64,000 nt of DNA. It comes from Isochrysis galbana (Eukaryota; Haptophyta; Isochrysidales; Isochrysidaceae). Below, piece after piece: positions 54,678 to 64,000 of this stretch; positions within the stretch are counted from its first letter, which is position 1, and every line of letters starts with the position of its first letter. The notes under the pieces were generated by a model, which saw only the letters and a program-made list of their open reading frames with translations, was not told the origin of the DNA and searched no databases. Made by a program: the position numbers and the translations under genes. The DNA lies in the NCBI GenBank assembly GCA_018136815.1, contig CM030938.1, forward strand, positions 3,015,289 through 3,079,288, read 5' to 3'.

Positions 54678-57573
54678 GGGGCAGTTAGGGACAGGCCAGG
54701 ATTTCGGAAATTTTTTTCGAAATTTGGGCTCATTTTCCGAGCGTCGATTTCGCTCGAAATTTCGCGAAATTTGGGCTGTCTAAGGGGCACGGACACAATA
54801 TCAAGGGGGGGGGAGGGAAAATACAAGGGGGGGGGGTCGGGAGTGACTGGCGCGAACTTCCCGACGCGTGACGCGCGGCAAACCCGCGGCTGCTATGGCC
54901 AACTCAAGCGCCCATGCCACTGTGGAGTGCGGCAATGAGCTTGAGGCTGGGGCCCAGACAAGGGCAACCGTGGCAGCATCGGCCACGGCAGCCTCGGCCA
55001 CCGCCTCAGCCACCTGCTCGGCTCGCCTTCAGTGGAAGGAATTCTTCACCCAGCACACCCACGCATCCGCATCCGCAGCTGCTACAGCTGCATCCGACGT
55101 AGAGACGGAAGAGGACGAGGATGATGCTGAGGCGGAGGGAGAGCAGGAAGGAACAAGGCCAGTTCTTGCTGGCATCGAGCGCAAGCGCAAGGCGAAACAC
55201 AAGCCGCCGGCGGGAAAGCGCGGACGCAAGGTTTGCCCACGCCAGACCGTGGAGCCCAAAGTCTCACCGCTCACGCGTGTGCATGAGTTCCCTCACCAGA
55301 CCTTGTGCGCAGAATCGGGCAGATTATTCTGCAAGAGCTGCAAGGATGAGCTGACGCTAATCAAGTCGAGCATCCGGACGCACATCAAGTCGAAGGCACA
55401 CGTGAACAATGTCGAGAAATATGTGGCGCGCGAAGCTGTGGACCAGACGACAAAACAGTTCATTGAGGAGCACTTCGCAAAAAACCCAAACGAAGCTGGC
55501 GCGACCGTCTCATTGGACAACCAACTCTTCCGCTACCGCATGGTAGAATGCTTCTTAAAGAACGGCGTGCCACTTGAGAAGGCCGATGGTATGCGACACA
55601 TGTTGGAGTATGGCGGTAAGCTCTCTCTAACGTCTTGTGAACACCTTAGGGCGTTTATTCCGAAGATCGAGGCTTGTGAACTTGACCGTGTGCGGGAAGA
55701 GATCGCCGGGCAATATCTCAGCATCTCCTTCGATGGGACCACACGTTTGGGTGAGTGCCTTTGTCTCACGGCGCGTTTTGTTCCAGCTGACTTCGGACGG
55801 ATCACACAACGCTTGCTGGCCTTCAAGACGTACGCCAAGCACCTAAACGGCCAGCAGCTATTCCATGCTCTGAGTGATGTTGTTCACCAAAACCTGAAGA
55901 TTCCTCGGACACATCTCGTCGGTATCTCGCGCGACAGTTGCTCCACCAATGGTGTTGCATGCCGCCAGCTATTGTCGTTGTACCCAAACGCTTTAGATGT
56001 GTTGTGTGTGTCTCACACCTTGCAGCACACAGGTGATCATTTTGCTCTCGATGCGGTTGAAGAGTGAAGAGTTCTTGAGCCCATGGCTCACGCTCATCTC
56101 CCATACTCAGGCAGCTAAGAGTCTTTGGCACGAGATCGCAGGCCGCTCCATGAAAGGTTTCTCTAATATCCGCTGGTGGTCTCGCTGGGAAGTTATGAAA
56201 GACATAGGCGAGAATTTCCACCACCTTGATGCTTTCTTGACTCAATTGTGAGAGCGTGGCATTGGGGGTGCAACAACAACTGCCTTGAGAAACACGTTTG
56301 CTACGCGCTCGGTTGACTTGCAGCTTGAACTTGCCGTAGCTATGGACATGGAGGTGAGCATCCCACGAGCACGCGCCCGCGCGCCGTCAGCGCTCGATCC
56401 CCCTATAGCACTCTCATTCCCCTCGCACCTCGCACACTGTTGCGCAGGTGCTATGCACAACCACGTACAAGTTGGAGGGCGACGGCCTCGAGATACTCTT
56501 GGCGTACGACGTACGACATGCTGGAGGCGATCATTGAGAAAGGGCGCATCTTGGGGGACGATGCAGCCCATTTACCTAATCTCGCAGCATTGCTCCGGAA
56601 GAAGAAAAAGATCGAGGTCGGGCTCCCCATCCTCGAGTGGTACGAGGCCCCAGACAATGCGTGGTTCTCAGGTAAGGTATCTAGGGTGTCTAGCAATAAA
56701 TGGCAAGTTAAGTACGACGTCGATGGAACAGTATCCGACATCGAGGATATGAACCACCTCCGCAACATGATCGACGTGAAAAAGCTGCCTCAGTGGCAGC
56801 AATGCGTCAACAAGGTGAAGGCCGGGTTCGAGTATTTGGAGCAACGATTGACAGATCAGTGCGCGGTCCCATACCATTGCAAGAAGCAACACGAGGCCTT
56901 GGGCTTACTTAGGGCTTTTGACCCATCTTTCGCTTGCACGCGCGTTGACGCGGCCTTCGTGAGAAAGCTCGAGCTACTCCCACTATTCCCTGGACTCGCC
57001 GATCCACTGCTCATTCGAGAGTTGCCGGTGTACATCACAGCCGCAAGAGGCTTCTCCATCGGCGATCGTAGCGACGTTCAATCTTTTACATCCTCCATCA
57101 TGAGCTGGTGGAGGGCAAACCACTCTCAGCTTCCAGCTTGGTCTCGAGCCGCCCGCATTGCCTTTGCTTTGTCACCCGATTCCGCGGCGTGTGAGCGAGT
57201 GTTTTCGTTATTGAAGTGCATGTTTGGAGATGCGCAAATGAATTCGTTGTCCGACCAGCTCCAGTGTGCATTGATGCTCCGGTACAACCAACGTGACACG
57301 TGAATGATGACATGTGAGGTCTGACTCGTGCCTTGTGCCTTGTGCTTTGTTCCTAAGAGTGTTCAATCAATTAATGCATCACTAAGTGCGCCGTAGCCCG
57401 TAGCCGTGTAGCCGTAGGTAGTAAAATAGTAATAAATAGATAGGTGTGCTTCTTACTAGTACTCACTAATATTATAGCTGAGCGCAAGCGGGGGAAACGC
57501 GAAATATGGACGAAATATCGAACGAAATTTGGGCAGGTCTCAAACGAAACTCTGGCCTGTCCCTAGGGGCAGT
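54678..57573 (+). mobile_element. hAT element, 2880 bp
   Basis: The element spans 54686-57565. The ends are TAGGGACAGGCCAGGATTTC and, inversely, TAGGGACAGGCCAGAGTTTC. The target duplication GGGGCAGT is at 54678-54685 and 57566-57573. Subterminal CGAAATTTGGG words are at about 54718, 54762 and 57525. It carries one long, damaged transposase gene. Confidence 0.94.
54895..57303 (+). pseudogene. hAT transposase with BED-type finger and Tudor-like block
   Basis: From the ATG at 54895: a low-complexity Ala/Thr/Glu region; a BED-type zinc finger (FCKSCKDE..SIRTHIKSKAH); then the RNase H-like core with SISFDGTTRLG (probable first catalytic Asp), VGISRDSCSTNG and LCVSHTLQHTGDHF; then RWWSRWEVM. After a probable 94-nt intron (56354-56447) comes a Tudor-like stretch (LEWYEAPDNAWFSGKVSRV, KWQVKYDVDGTVSDIED), then LRAFDPSF and the dimerisation block (WWRANHSQLPAWSRAA, SAACERVFSLLKCMFGD). 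Damage: 7-bp duplications at 56058-56071 and 56504-56517, each shifting the frame, and a TGA at about 56249. The other sequence is well preserved, so inactivation looks recent. Transposition of relatives such as 45101-46397 may have used such a protein. Confidence 0.88.
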
Positions 57574-57789
57574 GGAGGCTGGATGTTGGGGCAGTGCCCC
57601 TGGCCTCTCCTGCCTCTCCCTCGCTCGCCTCGCCGGCCCTGGGTGCCCTCCTAGCGGCCTCGGTGGTCTGTGGCTCAGTGGTGAGGGGGGGGTCAGTACG
57701 AGCGAGGGCCAGTGCAGGCGAGTGCGTGCGGCGCGCGGCGCGCGCTCGGCGAAGGTCTGGGCCAGAGTGGTGTCAGCAGTCAGCAGGCA

Positions 57790-58021
57790 GGGGCTGAGCC
57801 TACGTAGCCTACATGTGAAACACATGAACAGTGTTTTTTTTCGGAGGCCCAAAACCCAAAACATATGTTTTTCGCTGTTTTATTTCGGGCGGCCCCCTAC
57901 CCCTACCCGGCACATTTGTTTTTTACACTGTTTTTCTCTGTTTTTTTCCAACGGCAAAAAACATACTGTTTTTGCTGTTTTATTTCTAAGTTTGACTGTG
58001 TTTCACATGTAGGGGGCTGAG
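57790..58021. mobile_element. 214-bp MITE with TGTTT-rich interior
   Basis: The element spans 57799-58012. CTACATGTGAAACACA near the left end (57809) is inverted at the right end. The flanking GGGGCTGAG (57790-57798 and 58013-58021) is a 9-bp direct repeat, or 8 bp plus chance. The interior is rich in CTGTTTTT/AAAAACAG words, like 43330-43420, 50380-50450 and 50795-50865. Confidence 0.8.
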
Positions 58022-58105
58022 GTTGGTTGTGCAGGCCCACCCAGGGGGATGGAGAGAGCGGGGGGCGCGAGGCCCCCATTGGCCTCCTACTTATAAAAGT
58101 AGTAC

Positions 58106-58564
58106 ACTAAGGTTATATCAACACAACAGTAAAACTCTGACGCTGTGCATGCATCACGGATGCAGAGATGCAGAGTCACAAGCTCGACGAGTGAGTGAAT
58201 GATCACGCGGGCCACGGGATGTGAAGAGCGAAAAGCGCGGAGGGGAGGCTCCGCCGCACCGCCGCACCCCGTCCTCTTCCGTTGGCACAGCGATGATCCC
58301 TCGCCCACTCCCGCGCGCCCTTCCATCGCTGAATCTGCTCCCCATCCATATCCATCTCAAGGGCTTCGCGAGCACAGAGCGGCCCCCGCGGCGAGCTCGG
58401 TCGGGGTGCTTGGCTTCCCCCCCCCCCCGCGCCGGGGGGGAAGAAGGGCCCTAATAGACTGCTGTGTGCGTTTCGGCTGCTCCCCCCCCCCCCCCCCCCC
58501 CGCCCCCCTCCTCCCCTCCCCCTCCCGCCACCCGCTGTGAAGCCGCGCACGCGGACGGACCGCT

Positions 58565-58602
<38 letters not shown>

Positions 58603-58934
58603 TCCATCTCTCTCTCACACACACACCCCTTTTTCTCTCTCTGTTCGCTCTCACGACGCGGGCGTTTTCACGTAAAACAGCGGACTTCTTTGTGAAACCG
58701 AAAGCCGCACACTACTACTAGGGGCTTGCTCGCTCCTCTTGGAGTGAAACGAAGGCGAGGGAGACCCCACGGGCCGCGTGATCGAAGCGAGGGAGGCAGG
58801 GAGGCCCAGCCAGCCCTCCGGTCTCTTTCGCGTGGCTGGGCTTGCGTCTAGGCTCGCTCTGCCTCCAGCAGGGGAGGCGCCAGTGAGTGTATGCTGTGTG
58901 CACGACCGCGCGGCTACTTGTCGTGGTGGCTTTG
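58106..58934. promoter_or_regulatory. Leader of the giant Pro-rich gene
   Basis: 58420-58540 has C runs. 58566-58640 is CT-rich (TCTCTCTCTC.., ACACACAC). The frame of the following gene is open back to 58887 without an ATG and encodes a hydrophobic stretch (TTARLLVVVALMALHIAH), so a short 5' exon supplying the start codon is likely. Confidence 0.4.
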
Positions 58935-61900
58935 ATGGCATTGCACATTGCACATATAAGCGCTCTGAGCGCCAGCGCTTGGATGCATGTACCACAATGG
59001 CTTACAAAGGACGCAGCCTACGCACAGGGCCGTGGCCTGCTAAGTGGGGACTGCTCTGCGACTTGTACCGAGGGTGCGACTGAGTACTATCTCAAGCTAG
59101 ACTCATCTGGGTGGGATTCGGGAGGCAATGGCGCGCAAGGTGTTTGTCTACGGCAGCAGATTCCTGATTCGACTGTCATCATGGGGTCGGGCGACGGGTT
59201 CATCGAGTACAGCAGAAACGCCTACCCGAACAGCGGCAATGGGAACGTCTGGACTATGGAGCTTATCGGTCAGCCGCCTGGACCTGGAGAGACGCTCTAC
59301 TGCTACTTCATCGCCGCGAGCAGCAAAAATGGCCTCACATGTATCGAGACTGATCCGGAGCCTGGGTGCCAGAGTGTTATCTATGACACGAATGGTATTA
59401 TACAGCAGGAGATCTCGCACATCGAGGCCGTAGTCGGGTGCTGCCCCTGGCCATCACCGCCCCCCAGTCCACCGCCATCACCATTGCCACCACCATCCCC
59501 TCCACCACCGAATCCACCTCCGCCAACTCCTCCGCCGCCATCGCCATTGCCTCCTCCGCCACCGTCGCCCCCGCCATCGCCCCCGCCTCCCATTGCACCG
59601 CCACCTTTGCCGCCGCCGTCGCCATCGCCTCCAAGCCCATCGCCGCCTCCGCCGCTGCCGCCGCCTCCCTCACCGCCGCCCCCCCTGCCTCCCTCACCGC
59701 CACCACCACCATCGCCACCACCAACGCGACCGCCTCCCTCAACACCGCCTCCCTCGCCACCGCCTTCGCCACCGCCTCCAAACCCATCGCCACCGCCGCC
59801 GCTGCCGCCGCCCCCCTCACCGCCCCCTCCACCGTCTCCATCACCACCACCTCCACCATCGCCACCACCATCGCCACCACCTCCTATGTTGCCGCCGCCC
59901 TTCCCACCGCCCTCTCCGCCACCGTCTGCACCATCGCCACCGCCGCCGCTGCCGCCCCCCCCTTCAACCCCTCCGTCGCCCCCTCCGTCGCCCCCTCCGC
60001 CGCCCCCTCCGCCGCCATCGTCGCCCCCTCTCACGTTGCCCCCTCCCTCTCTGCCCCCATCGCCGCCGCCACCAAGCCCATCCCCGCCGTCGCCACTGCC
60101 GCCGCCCCCTCCTTTGCCTCCTCCGCCACCGCCTCCTCCCATGCTGCCATCGCCCTCGCCGCCCCCATCGCAACCGCCACCCGGTCCATCGCCGCCGCTG
60201 CCGCTGCCGCCTGCCCCCTCGCCGCCCCAGCCACCCCCACCTTCGCCTCCACTGCTACCGTCACCTACTCCACCGCCACCGCCTCCCATGTTGCCGCCGC
60301 CCTCGCAGTCTCCATTGCCGCCACCTTCTCCATCCCCGCCGCCGTCACCCCCCTCGCCGCTGCCGCCACCCCCTCCATCGCCCCCTCCGCCACCGTCGCC
60401 GCCGCCATCGCCGTCGCCTCCCTCGACGTCACCGGCCTCTCCGCCGCCCTCTCCACCGCCGCCCACTCCATCGCCGCTACCGCCGCCGCCGCCCTCCTCG
60501 TTGCCGCCGCCGCCGCCCCCTCCGCCGCCCCGTCCGCCACCGTTGCCGCCGCCTCCCATGCTGCCACTGCCTTCTCCGCCACCGCCGCCCTCTCCATCGC
60601 CGCTGCCGCCGCCCCCGTCGCCGCCGACTACATCACCCCCTCCGCCGCCGCCGCCCCCACAGCCTCCCATGCTGCCGCCACCCTCCTCGCCGCCCACTCC
60701 ATCGCCGCCGCCCGCTCCACCGCCGCCGCTTCCGCCGCCGCCAGCACCACCACCGTCGCCACCGCCGCTGCCTCTGCTACTGCCTCCCTCAACGCCACCG
60801 CCCTCTCTATCCCCATCGCCACCGCCACCCGCTTCATTTCCACCGCCGCCGACGCCGCCGGGCCCGTCACCGCCTCCGCCGCCGCCGCCGCCACCGCCCA
60901 AACCATCACCGCCACCCCCAACACCATCCGCACCATCGCTACCGTCTCCACCACCGTCATCCATGCCATCGCCTCCTCCACTATCTCCACCAACGTCCTC
61001 TCCACCACCATCACCGCTGCCATCATCACCACCGGCGCCGTCGCCGTCGCAGCCCCCATCGTTGCCTGTGACGTCACCATCTGTGCCGCCGCCTCCGACA
61101 CGGTCACCCCTCACGCCACCTTCTCCGCCTCCGCCAGCTGCTCTGCCTCCGCCACCCTCGCCGCCTCCGCCGCCGCCGCCGCCACCCCAACCCCCCCCGC
61201 CGCCCTCATCAACACCTTCGCAGCCACCTGCCACACCTCCACCGAGGCCCGTCGTGATGATCACCCCTCCGCCACCTAGACCACCGCCGACCCCGCCGCC
61301 GCCGCCACCATCGACCCCACCATGGCCGCCACCGTACCCGCTTCCGCCTCCCTCGCCCACCCTATGGCCGCCGACGAATGGCTCCATTTGTGTGAATTTG
61401 ACGACCGGTCTCGGTGTCAATGGTTCTTTCAGCAACAGTTCTGATGTGATATGCATCATCCCCCCGGGGTATCTGCCGGGCACGGAGGGTGTCACTGTCG
61501 CCACCATGGCGTCTAACGACATTGCTGCGCTAGCCTTGCTACTCCTGCCCATGGCATCTCTTGCGCTTATGGGTGCTCGTCAGGTCGCTGCCAACAAAAC
61601 GAGTGAGACCGGAACTAGCGTCGACTTCCCGGAGATTGAGGCCCCAGTTGGCGAGATTCTTGCCAGTGGCGACGTGGCGCAACACAGCTTGCCTATGATC
61701 TCAACCGGAGGACTGAATGGACTGGAGAGAGCACCCGCCGCCCAGTCTAGCATCACAGCGATCGAGCCGATCATCTTCACCGTGCCGGCCGAGAGCCTGC
61801 CGGTGGCCACAGTACCACGCTCCGACTTTTTTGCGCCACAAGAGCAGTCCAATATTGTCAACCATTTGAACCAGCTGCTCGCGCACGAAGCAGACATCCT

Positions 61901-64000
61901 GCCGATGCCAATCACCGAGGATACGCTGCTCACCAACATTTCTGAAGGACAGTTGCTCCCCCGCCTCCTCGCTAACATTGACCAGAATGTGCTCGACGTG
62001 CGCGCGCTCAACACGGCCCCGATTGGCGAAACGCTGTCCCCCCATTCAATGTTGCAAAACCAAACGTTGTTGGTGAACGCCGCCGCGTCCATTGGCGCCG
62101 CTGTGCCGCGTATCCACCCGACCCAGCTGCTGTACGCGCCCGACAACGAGCAAGTGGCTCTCAACCAGACCTGGAATGTCATACAGCACGGCCTCTTCTC
62201 GAATATCAACGTCTTGCAACACCCGGAGCTCAAGCCGCTGTTTGAAGATGGCGAGAAGCCGTCGCAAGTGCCCACGGAGACGGTGCTCGCTCGCTTCCTC
62301 AATCACCACGTCCAGAATTACCTGGCGGAGCATCCTCAAGACAAGAGCAAACTTCCGGCCAACTTCAAGGTTGACGACAACCTGACCAACTCGCTCACGA
62401 TACCCATCGCCATGACGCTTCACCAACTTGCGAAGACCCCCACCACGACCAATCAGGATGCACCCGCACCGACGAACATCAATGATCTGAATCGAATGCC
62501 TTTGCCGCTCTCGGCTGGTGGAGCGGGAGTGCCATTTGCGCATCCAAATGCAGGTGCTGATGGCAGTGAGACATCGAGCCAAGACGCCGCGCTCTCTCGG
62601 AATCCGTTGCAGCACGAGGCCACCCTCGTCCAAACCAATCCGAGCACGGCGCAGCAAGCTGACCCGCGGATGCTGTCGCAGGGTCGGCTCCCGCACACCG
62701 GCAATTCGGGTTGTGCAGGGATGCCACCGAAAGGCCCCGGCTTGGTTGGCGGCAATGCGCCTAACTCGATGTACTCTATGAATCCACTCTTGAGGAGCGG
62801 CCAGTCTGGTGGAGGGTCATGCGACCCACGCCGCATGGGCCCCAGCGGCCCAACTGCACCTGCCATTTGCGTGACGTACACGAACAACCCGCTGATGGGT
62901 GGCGGCCGGCCAGGCGGAGGATCATGCGAACCTCACGGCATGGGCCCCGGCGGAATGAGTGAGCCGGCCAACAGCGCTTTGAACTATCACAACCCGCTGA
63001 TGATGCCTGGAGGCCAGCATGGTGGAGGGTGGTGCGGCCAGCACGACATGGGCCCCATCGGCGCAAATTCGCCGACTGCCGACAGCGCGATGAACTCAAA
63101 CAACCCACTCGTGAGCGGCAATCAGCCTGACGGAGGGTCGTGCGGCCCCCTCGGGATGGGCCCCAGCGGTGTGGACGCGCCCACCAAGAGCGCAATCAAC
63201 TCGAACAACTCGTGTATGTGCGGTGGCCAACCTGGCGGGGGGACGTGCGATCCACAGGGCATGGACCCCTGCGGCGCGAGCGCGCCCGCCAACAGCGCGA
63301 TGAACTCTAACAACCTGCTGATGATGCCTGGAGGCCACCCTGGCGGAAGGTCGTGCGGCCCGCACGGCATGGGCCCCGGCGGCCCGAATGCGTCTGCCGA
63401 CAGCGCGATGAACTCGAACAACCCGCTGATGAGCGGCAATCAGCCTGGCGGAGGGTCGTGCGAACCGCATGGCATGGGTCCCAGCGGTGTGAACGCGCCC
63501 GCCAATAGCGCGATGAACTCTAACAATCTACTGATGATGCCTGGAGGCCAGCCCGGCGGAGGGTCGTGCGGCCCATTCGGCATGGGCCCCAGCGGTGTGG
63601 ACGCGCCCACCAAGAGCGCGATGAACTCGACCAACCCGCGTATGTGCGGTAGCCAGCCTGGCGGGGGGTCGTGCGATCCACAGGGCATGGACCCCGGCGG
63701 CGCGAGCGCGCCCGCCAACAGCGCGATGAACTCTAGCAACCTGCTGATGATGTCCGGAGGCCACCCGGGCGGAGGGTCGTGCAGTCCACATGGCTTGAGC
63801 CATGGCGGTGCACGCGCGTTTACCGACGGCTCGATGTACTCGAACAATACACTCACTCACATGAATGGCTCAGCCCCCGGCGGTCCGTCTGGTATGCCGC
63901 CTGCGGACCATGACACTACATACAACATGATTGCGCACAACCGGATGCTCATCAATGACCCGATGGAAAATGCCAACATGTACTTCACGCCAACAGTGCC
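58935..64000 (+). CDS. Giant Pro-rich surface protein, partial (continues right)
   Basis: The frame is open from 58887 to the window edge (about 1690 aa from the ATG at 58935), with no stop. Order: a signal-like hydrophobic N-terminus; a Cys-bearing domain (GDCSATCTEGATEYYLKLD, SSKNGLTCIETDPEPGCQ) to about aa 170; about 640 residues of [13 protein letters not shown] (59457-61370), a hydroxyproline-type rod; SICVNLTTGLGVNGSF; a membrane-like segment (DIAALALLLLPMASLALMG, about aa 858-880); about 400 ordinary residues; then about ten 35-36-aa repeats (62770-63860) of the type N-P-L-M-x-G-G-Q-P-G-G-G-S-C-x-P-x-G-M-G-P. It resembles pherophorin-like cell-wall proteins of algae in its Pro rod only. 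If the membrane segment is real, the repeats are cytosolic; otherwise the whole protein is extracellular. Confidence 0.8.
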   Translation, partial: MALHIAHISALSASAWMHVPQWLTKDAAYAQGRGLLSGDCSATCTEGATEYYLKLDSSGWDSGGNGAQGVCLRQQIPDSTVIMGSGDGFIEYSRNAYPNSGNGNVWTMELIGQPPGPGETLYCYFIAASSKNGLTCIETDPEPGCQSVIYDTNGIIQQEISHIEAVVGCCPWPSPPPSPPPSPLPPPSPPPPNPPPPTPPPPSPLPPPPPSPPPSPPPPIAPPPLPPPSPSPPSPSPPPPLPPPPSPPPPLPPSPPPPPSPPPTRPPPSTPPPSPPPSPPPPNPSPPPPLPPPPSPPPPPSPSPPPPPSPPPSPPPPMLPPPFPPPSPPPSAPSPPPPLPPPPSTPPSPPPSPPPPPPPPPSSPPLTLPPPSLPPSPPPPSPSPPSPLPPPPPLPPPPPPPPMLPSPSPPPSQPPPGPSPPLPLPPAPSPPQPPPPSPPLLPSPTPPPPPPMLPPPSQSPLPPPSPSPPPSPPSPLPPPPPSPPPPPSPPPSPSPPSTSPASPPPSPPPPTPSPLPPPPPSSLPPPPPPPPPRPPPLPPPPMLPLPSPPPPPSPSPLPPPPSPPTTSPPPPPPPPQPPMLPPPSSPPTPSPPPAPPPPLPPPPAPPPSPPPLPLLLPPSTPPPSLSPSPPPPASFPPPPTPPGPSPPPPPPPPPPKPSPPPPTPSAPSLPSPPPSSMPSPPPLSPPTSSPPPSPLPSSPPAPSPSQPPSLPVTSPSVPPPPTRSPLTPPSPPPPAALPPPPSPPPPPPPPPQPPPPPSSTPSQPPATPPPRPVVMITPPPPRPPPTPPPPPPSTPPWPPPYPLPPPSPTLWPPTNGSICVNLTTGLGVNGSFSNSSDVICIIPPGYLPGTEGVTVATMASNDIAALALLLLPMASLALMGARQVAANKTSETGTSVDFPEIEAPVGEILASGDVAQHSLPMISTGGLNGLERAPAAQSSITAIEPIIFTVPAESLPVATVPRSDFFAPQEQSNIVNHLNQLLAHEADILPMPITEDTLLTNISEGQLLPRLLANIDQNVLDVRALNTAPIGETLSPHSMLQNQTLLVNAAASIGAAVPRIHPTQLLYAPDNEQVALNQTWNVIQHGLFSNINVLQHPELKPLFEDGEKPSQVPTETVLARFLNHHVQNYLAEHPQDKSKLPANFKVDDNLTNSLTIPIAMTLHQLAKTPTTTNQDAPAPTNINDLNRMPLPLSAGGAGVPFAHPNAGADGSETSSQDAALSRNPLQHEATLVQTNPSTAQQADPRMLSQGRLPHTGNSGCAGMPPKGPGLVGGNAPNSMYSMNPLLRSGQSGGGSCDPRRMGPSGPTAPAICVTYTNNPLMGGGRPGGGSCEPHGMGPGGMSEPANSALNYHNPLMMPGGQHGGGWCGQHDMGPIGANSPTADSAMNSNNPLVSGNQPDGGSCGPLGMGPSGVDAPTKSAINSNNSCMCGGQPGGGTCDPQGMDPCGASAPANSAMNSNNLLMMPGGHPGGRSCGPHGMGPGGPNASADSAMNSNNPLMSGNQPGGGSCEPHGMGPSGVNAPANSAMNSNNLLMMPGGQPGGGSCGPFGMGPSGVDAPTKSAMNSTNPRMCGSQPGGGSCDPQGMDPGGASAPANSAMNSSNLLMMSGGHPGGGSCSPHGLSHGGARAFTDGSMYSNNTLTHMNGSAPGGPSGMPPADHDTTYNMIAHNRMLINDPMENANMYFTPTV
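62770..63860 (+). repeat. Coding 105-108 bp tandem repeats
   Basis: About ten units, each marked by GCGATGAACTC(G/T)AACAA, CCTGGCGGAGGGTCGTG and GGCATGGGCCCC. Spacings of 105 and 108 bp keep the frame; two alternating subtypes (ATGATGCCTGGAGGC and ATGAGCGGCAATCAG or TGCGGTGGCCAA) suggest expansion of a higher-order dimer or trimer. Confidence 0.85.

Larger units (their letters stand above)
54588..58105 (-). repeat. Family B copy (-) with two nested insertions
   Basis: The family B sequence runs 54588-54685, then 57574-57798, then 58022-58105, matching the uninterrupted copy at 38701-39130. It is split by the hAT element 54686-57565 and the MITE 57799-58012, and ends GGCCTCCTACTTATAAAAGT. Confidence 0.85.

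Noticed and set aside
59381-61552. 723-aa Gly-rich frame on the minus strand, and Ala/Thr-rich or His/Arg-rich plus-strand frames over the same DNA
   Set aside because: They are shadows of the CCx-codon Pro rod; only the Pro frame continues into non-repetitive coding sequence on both sides.
62770-63860. Regularly spaced repeats as a CRISPR array
   Set aside because: Units of 105-108 bp are contiguous, coding and lack spacers.

Overview
This is nuclear DNA of a eukaryote, most likely a unicellular alga with a complex plastid and flagella; a haptophyte fits best, but this is inference. The basis is as follows. Coding DNA is very GC-rich. Genes carry short spliceosomal introns of 70-230 nt, mostly GT-AG, with three that look GC-AG. 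Two proteins start with a hydrophobic signal plus a basic, Ala/Arg-rich stretch, as in bipartite plastid leaders. A RABL2 GTPase (a ciliary protein) is present, as are hydroxyproline-type Pro-rich surface proteins. No operons, rRNA, CRISPR or confident tRNA genes were seen.

Genes rebuilt here with exon coordinates: an NhaA-type Na+/H+ antiporter with a plastid-type leader (1527-2998, +); a large secreted or membrane-anchored C2-C2-Pro-rich protein (7861-12037, -); a CCCH-like zinc protein with a hAT-like segment (12859-14226, -); a Mei2-like RNA-binding protein (18032-21166, +); a plastid-targeted coiled-coil membrane protein (25603-27995, +); an MLLE + CCCH protein (31978-33639, -); a membrane J-domain protein (36681-37871, +); mitochondrial Tim17 (41533-42325, -); a cytochrome b561-type exon (43537-43815, +); an SRPBCC protein (46623-47280, +); a Trp-rich unknown (48446-49150, -); RABL2 (51194-53053, +); and a giant Pro-rich protein running off the right edge (58935-64000, +). 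Together they are a scattered housekeeping and surface set, with no sign of a cluster or shared pathway.

Mobile DNA fills most of the rest. I could delimit a 2.9-kb hAT element (54686-57565), a 1.3-kb hAT relative (45101-46397), two sibling hAT-type MITEs (6619-7109 and 35366-35874) and a 214-bp MITE (57799-58012), each with terminal inverted repeats and 8-9 bp target duplications. Several dispersed GC-rich repeat families (called A to F here) recur in both orientations, densest at 3.9-5.2, 22.6-24.3, 38.7-40.9, 43.9-45.0 and 53.8-58.1 kb. One hAT element and one MITE sit inside a single family B copy, giving a readable insertion history. Simple-sequence tracts are extreme: about 680 bp of (GA)n at 16936-17612 and about 1250 bp of CTTT/CTCTTT at 33801-35046.

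The most unusual signals are a Tudor-like module inside the hAT transposases, paired 7-bp duplications that look like excision footprints in that transposase gene, a small gene split by a MITE that keeps its intact 8-bp target duplication, and the MLLE + CCCH protein.
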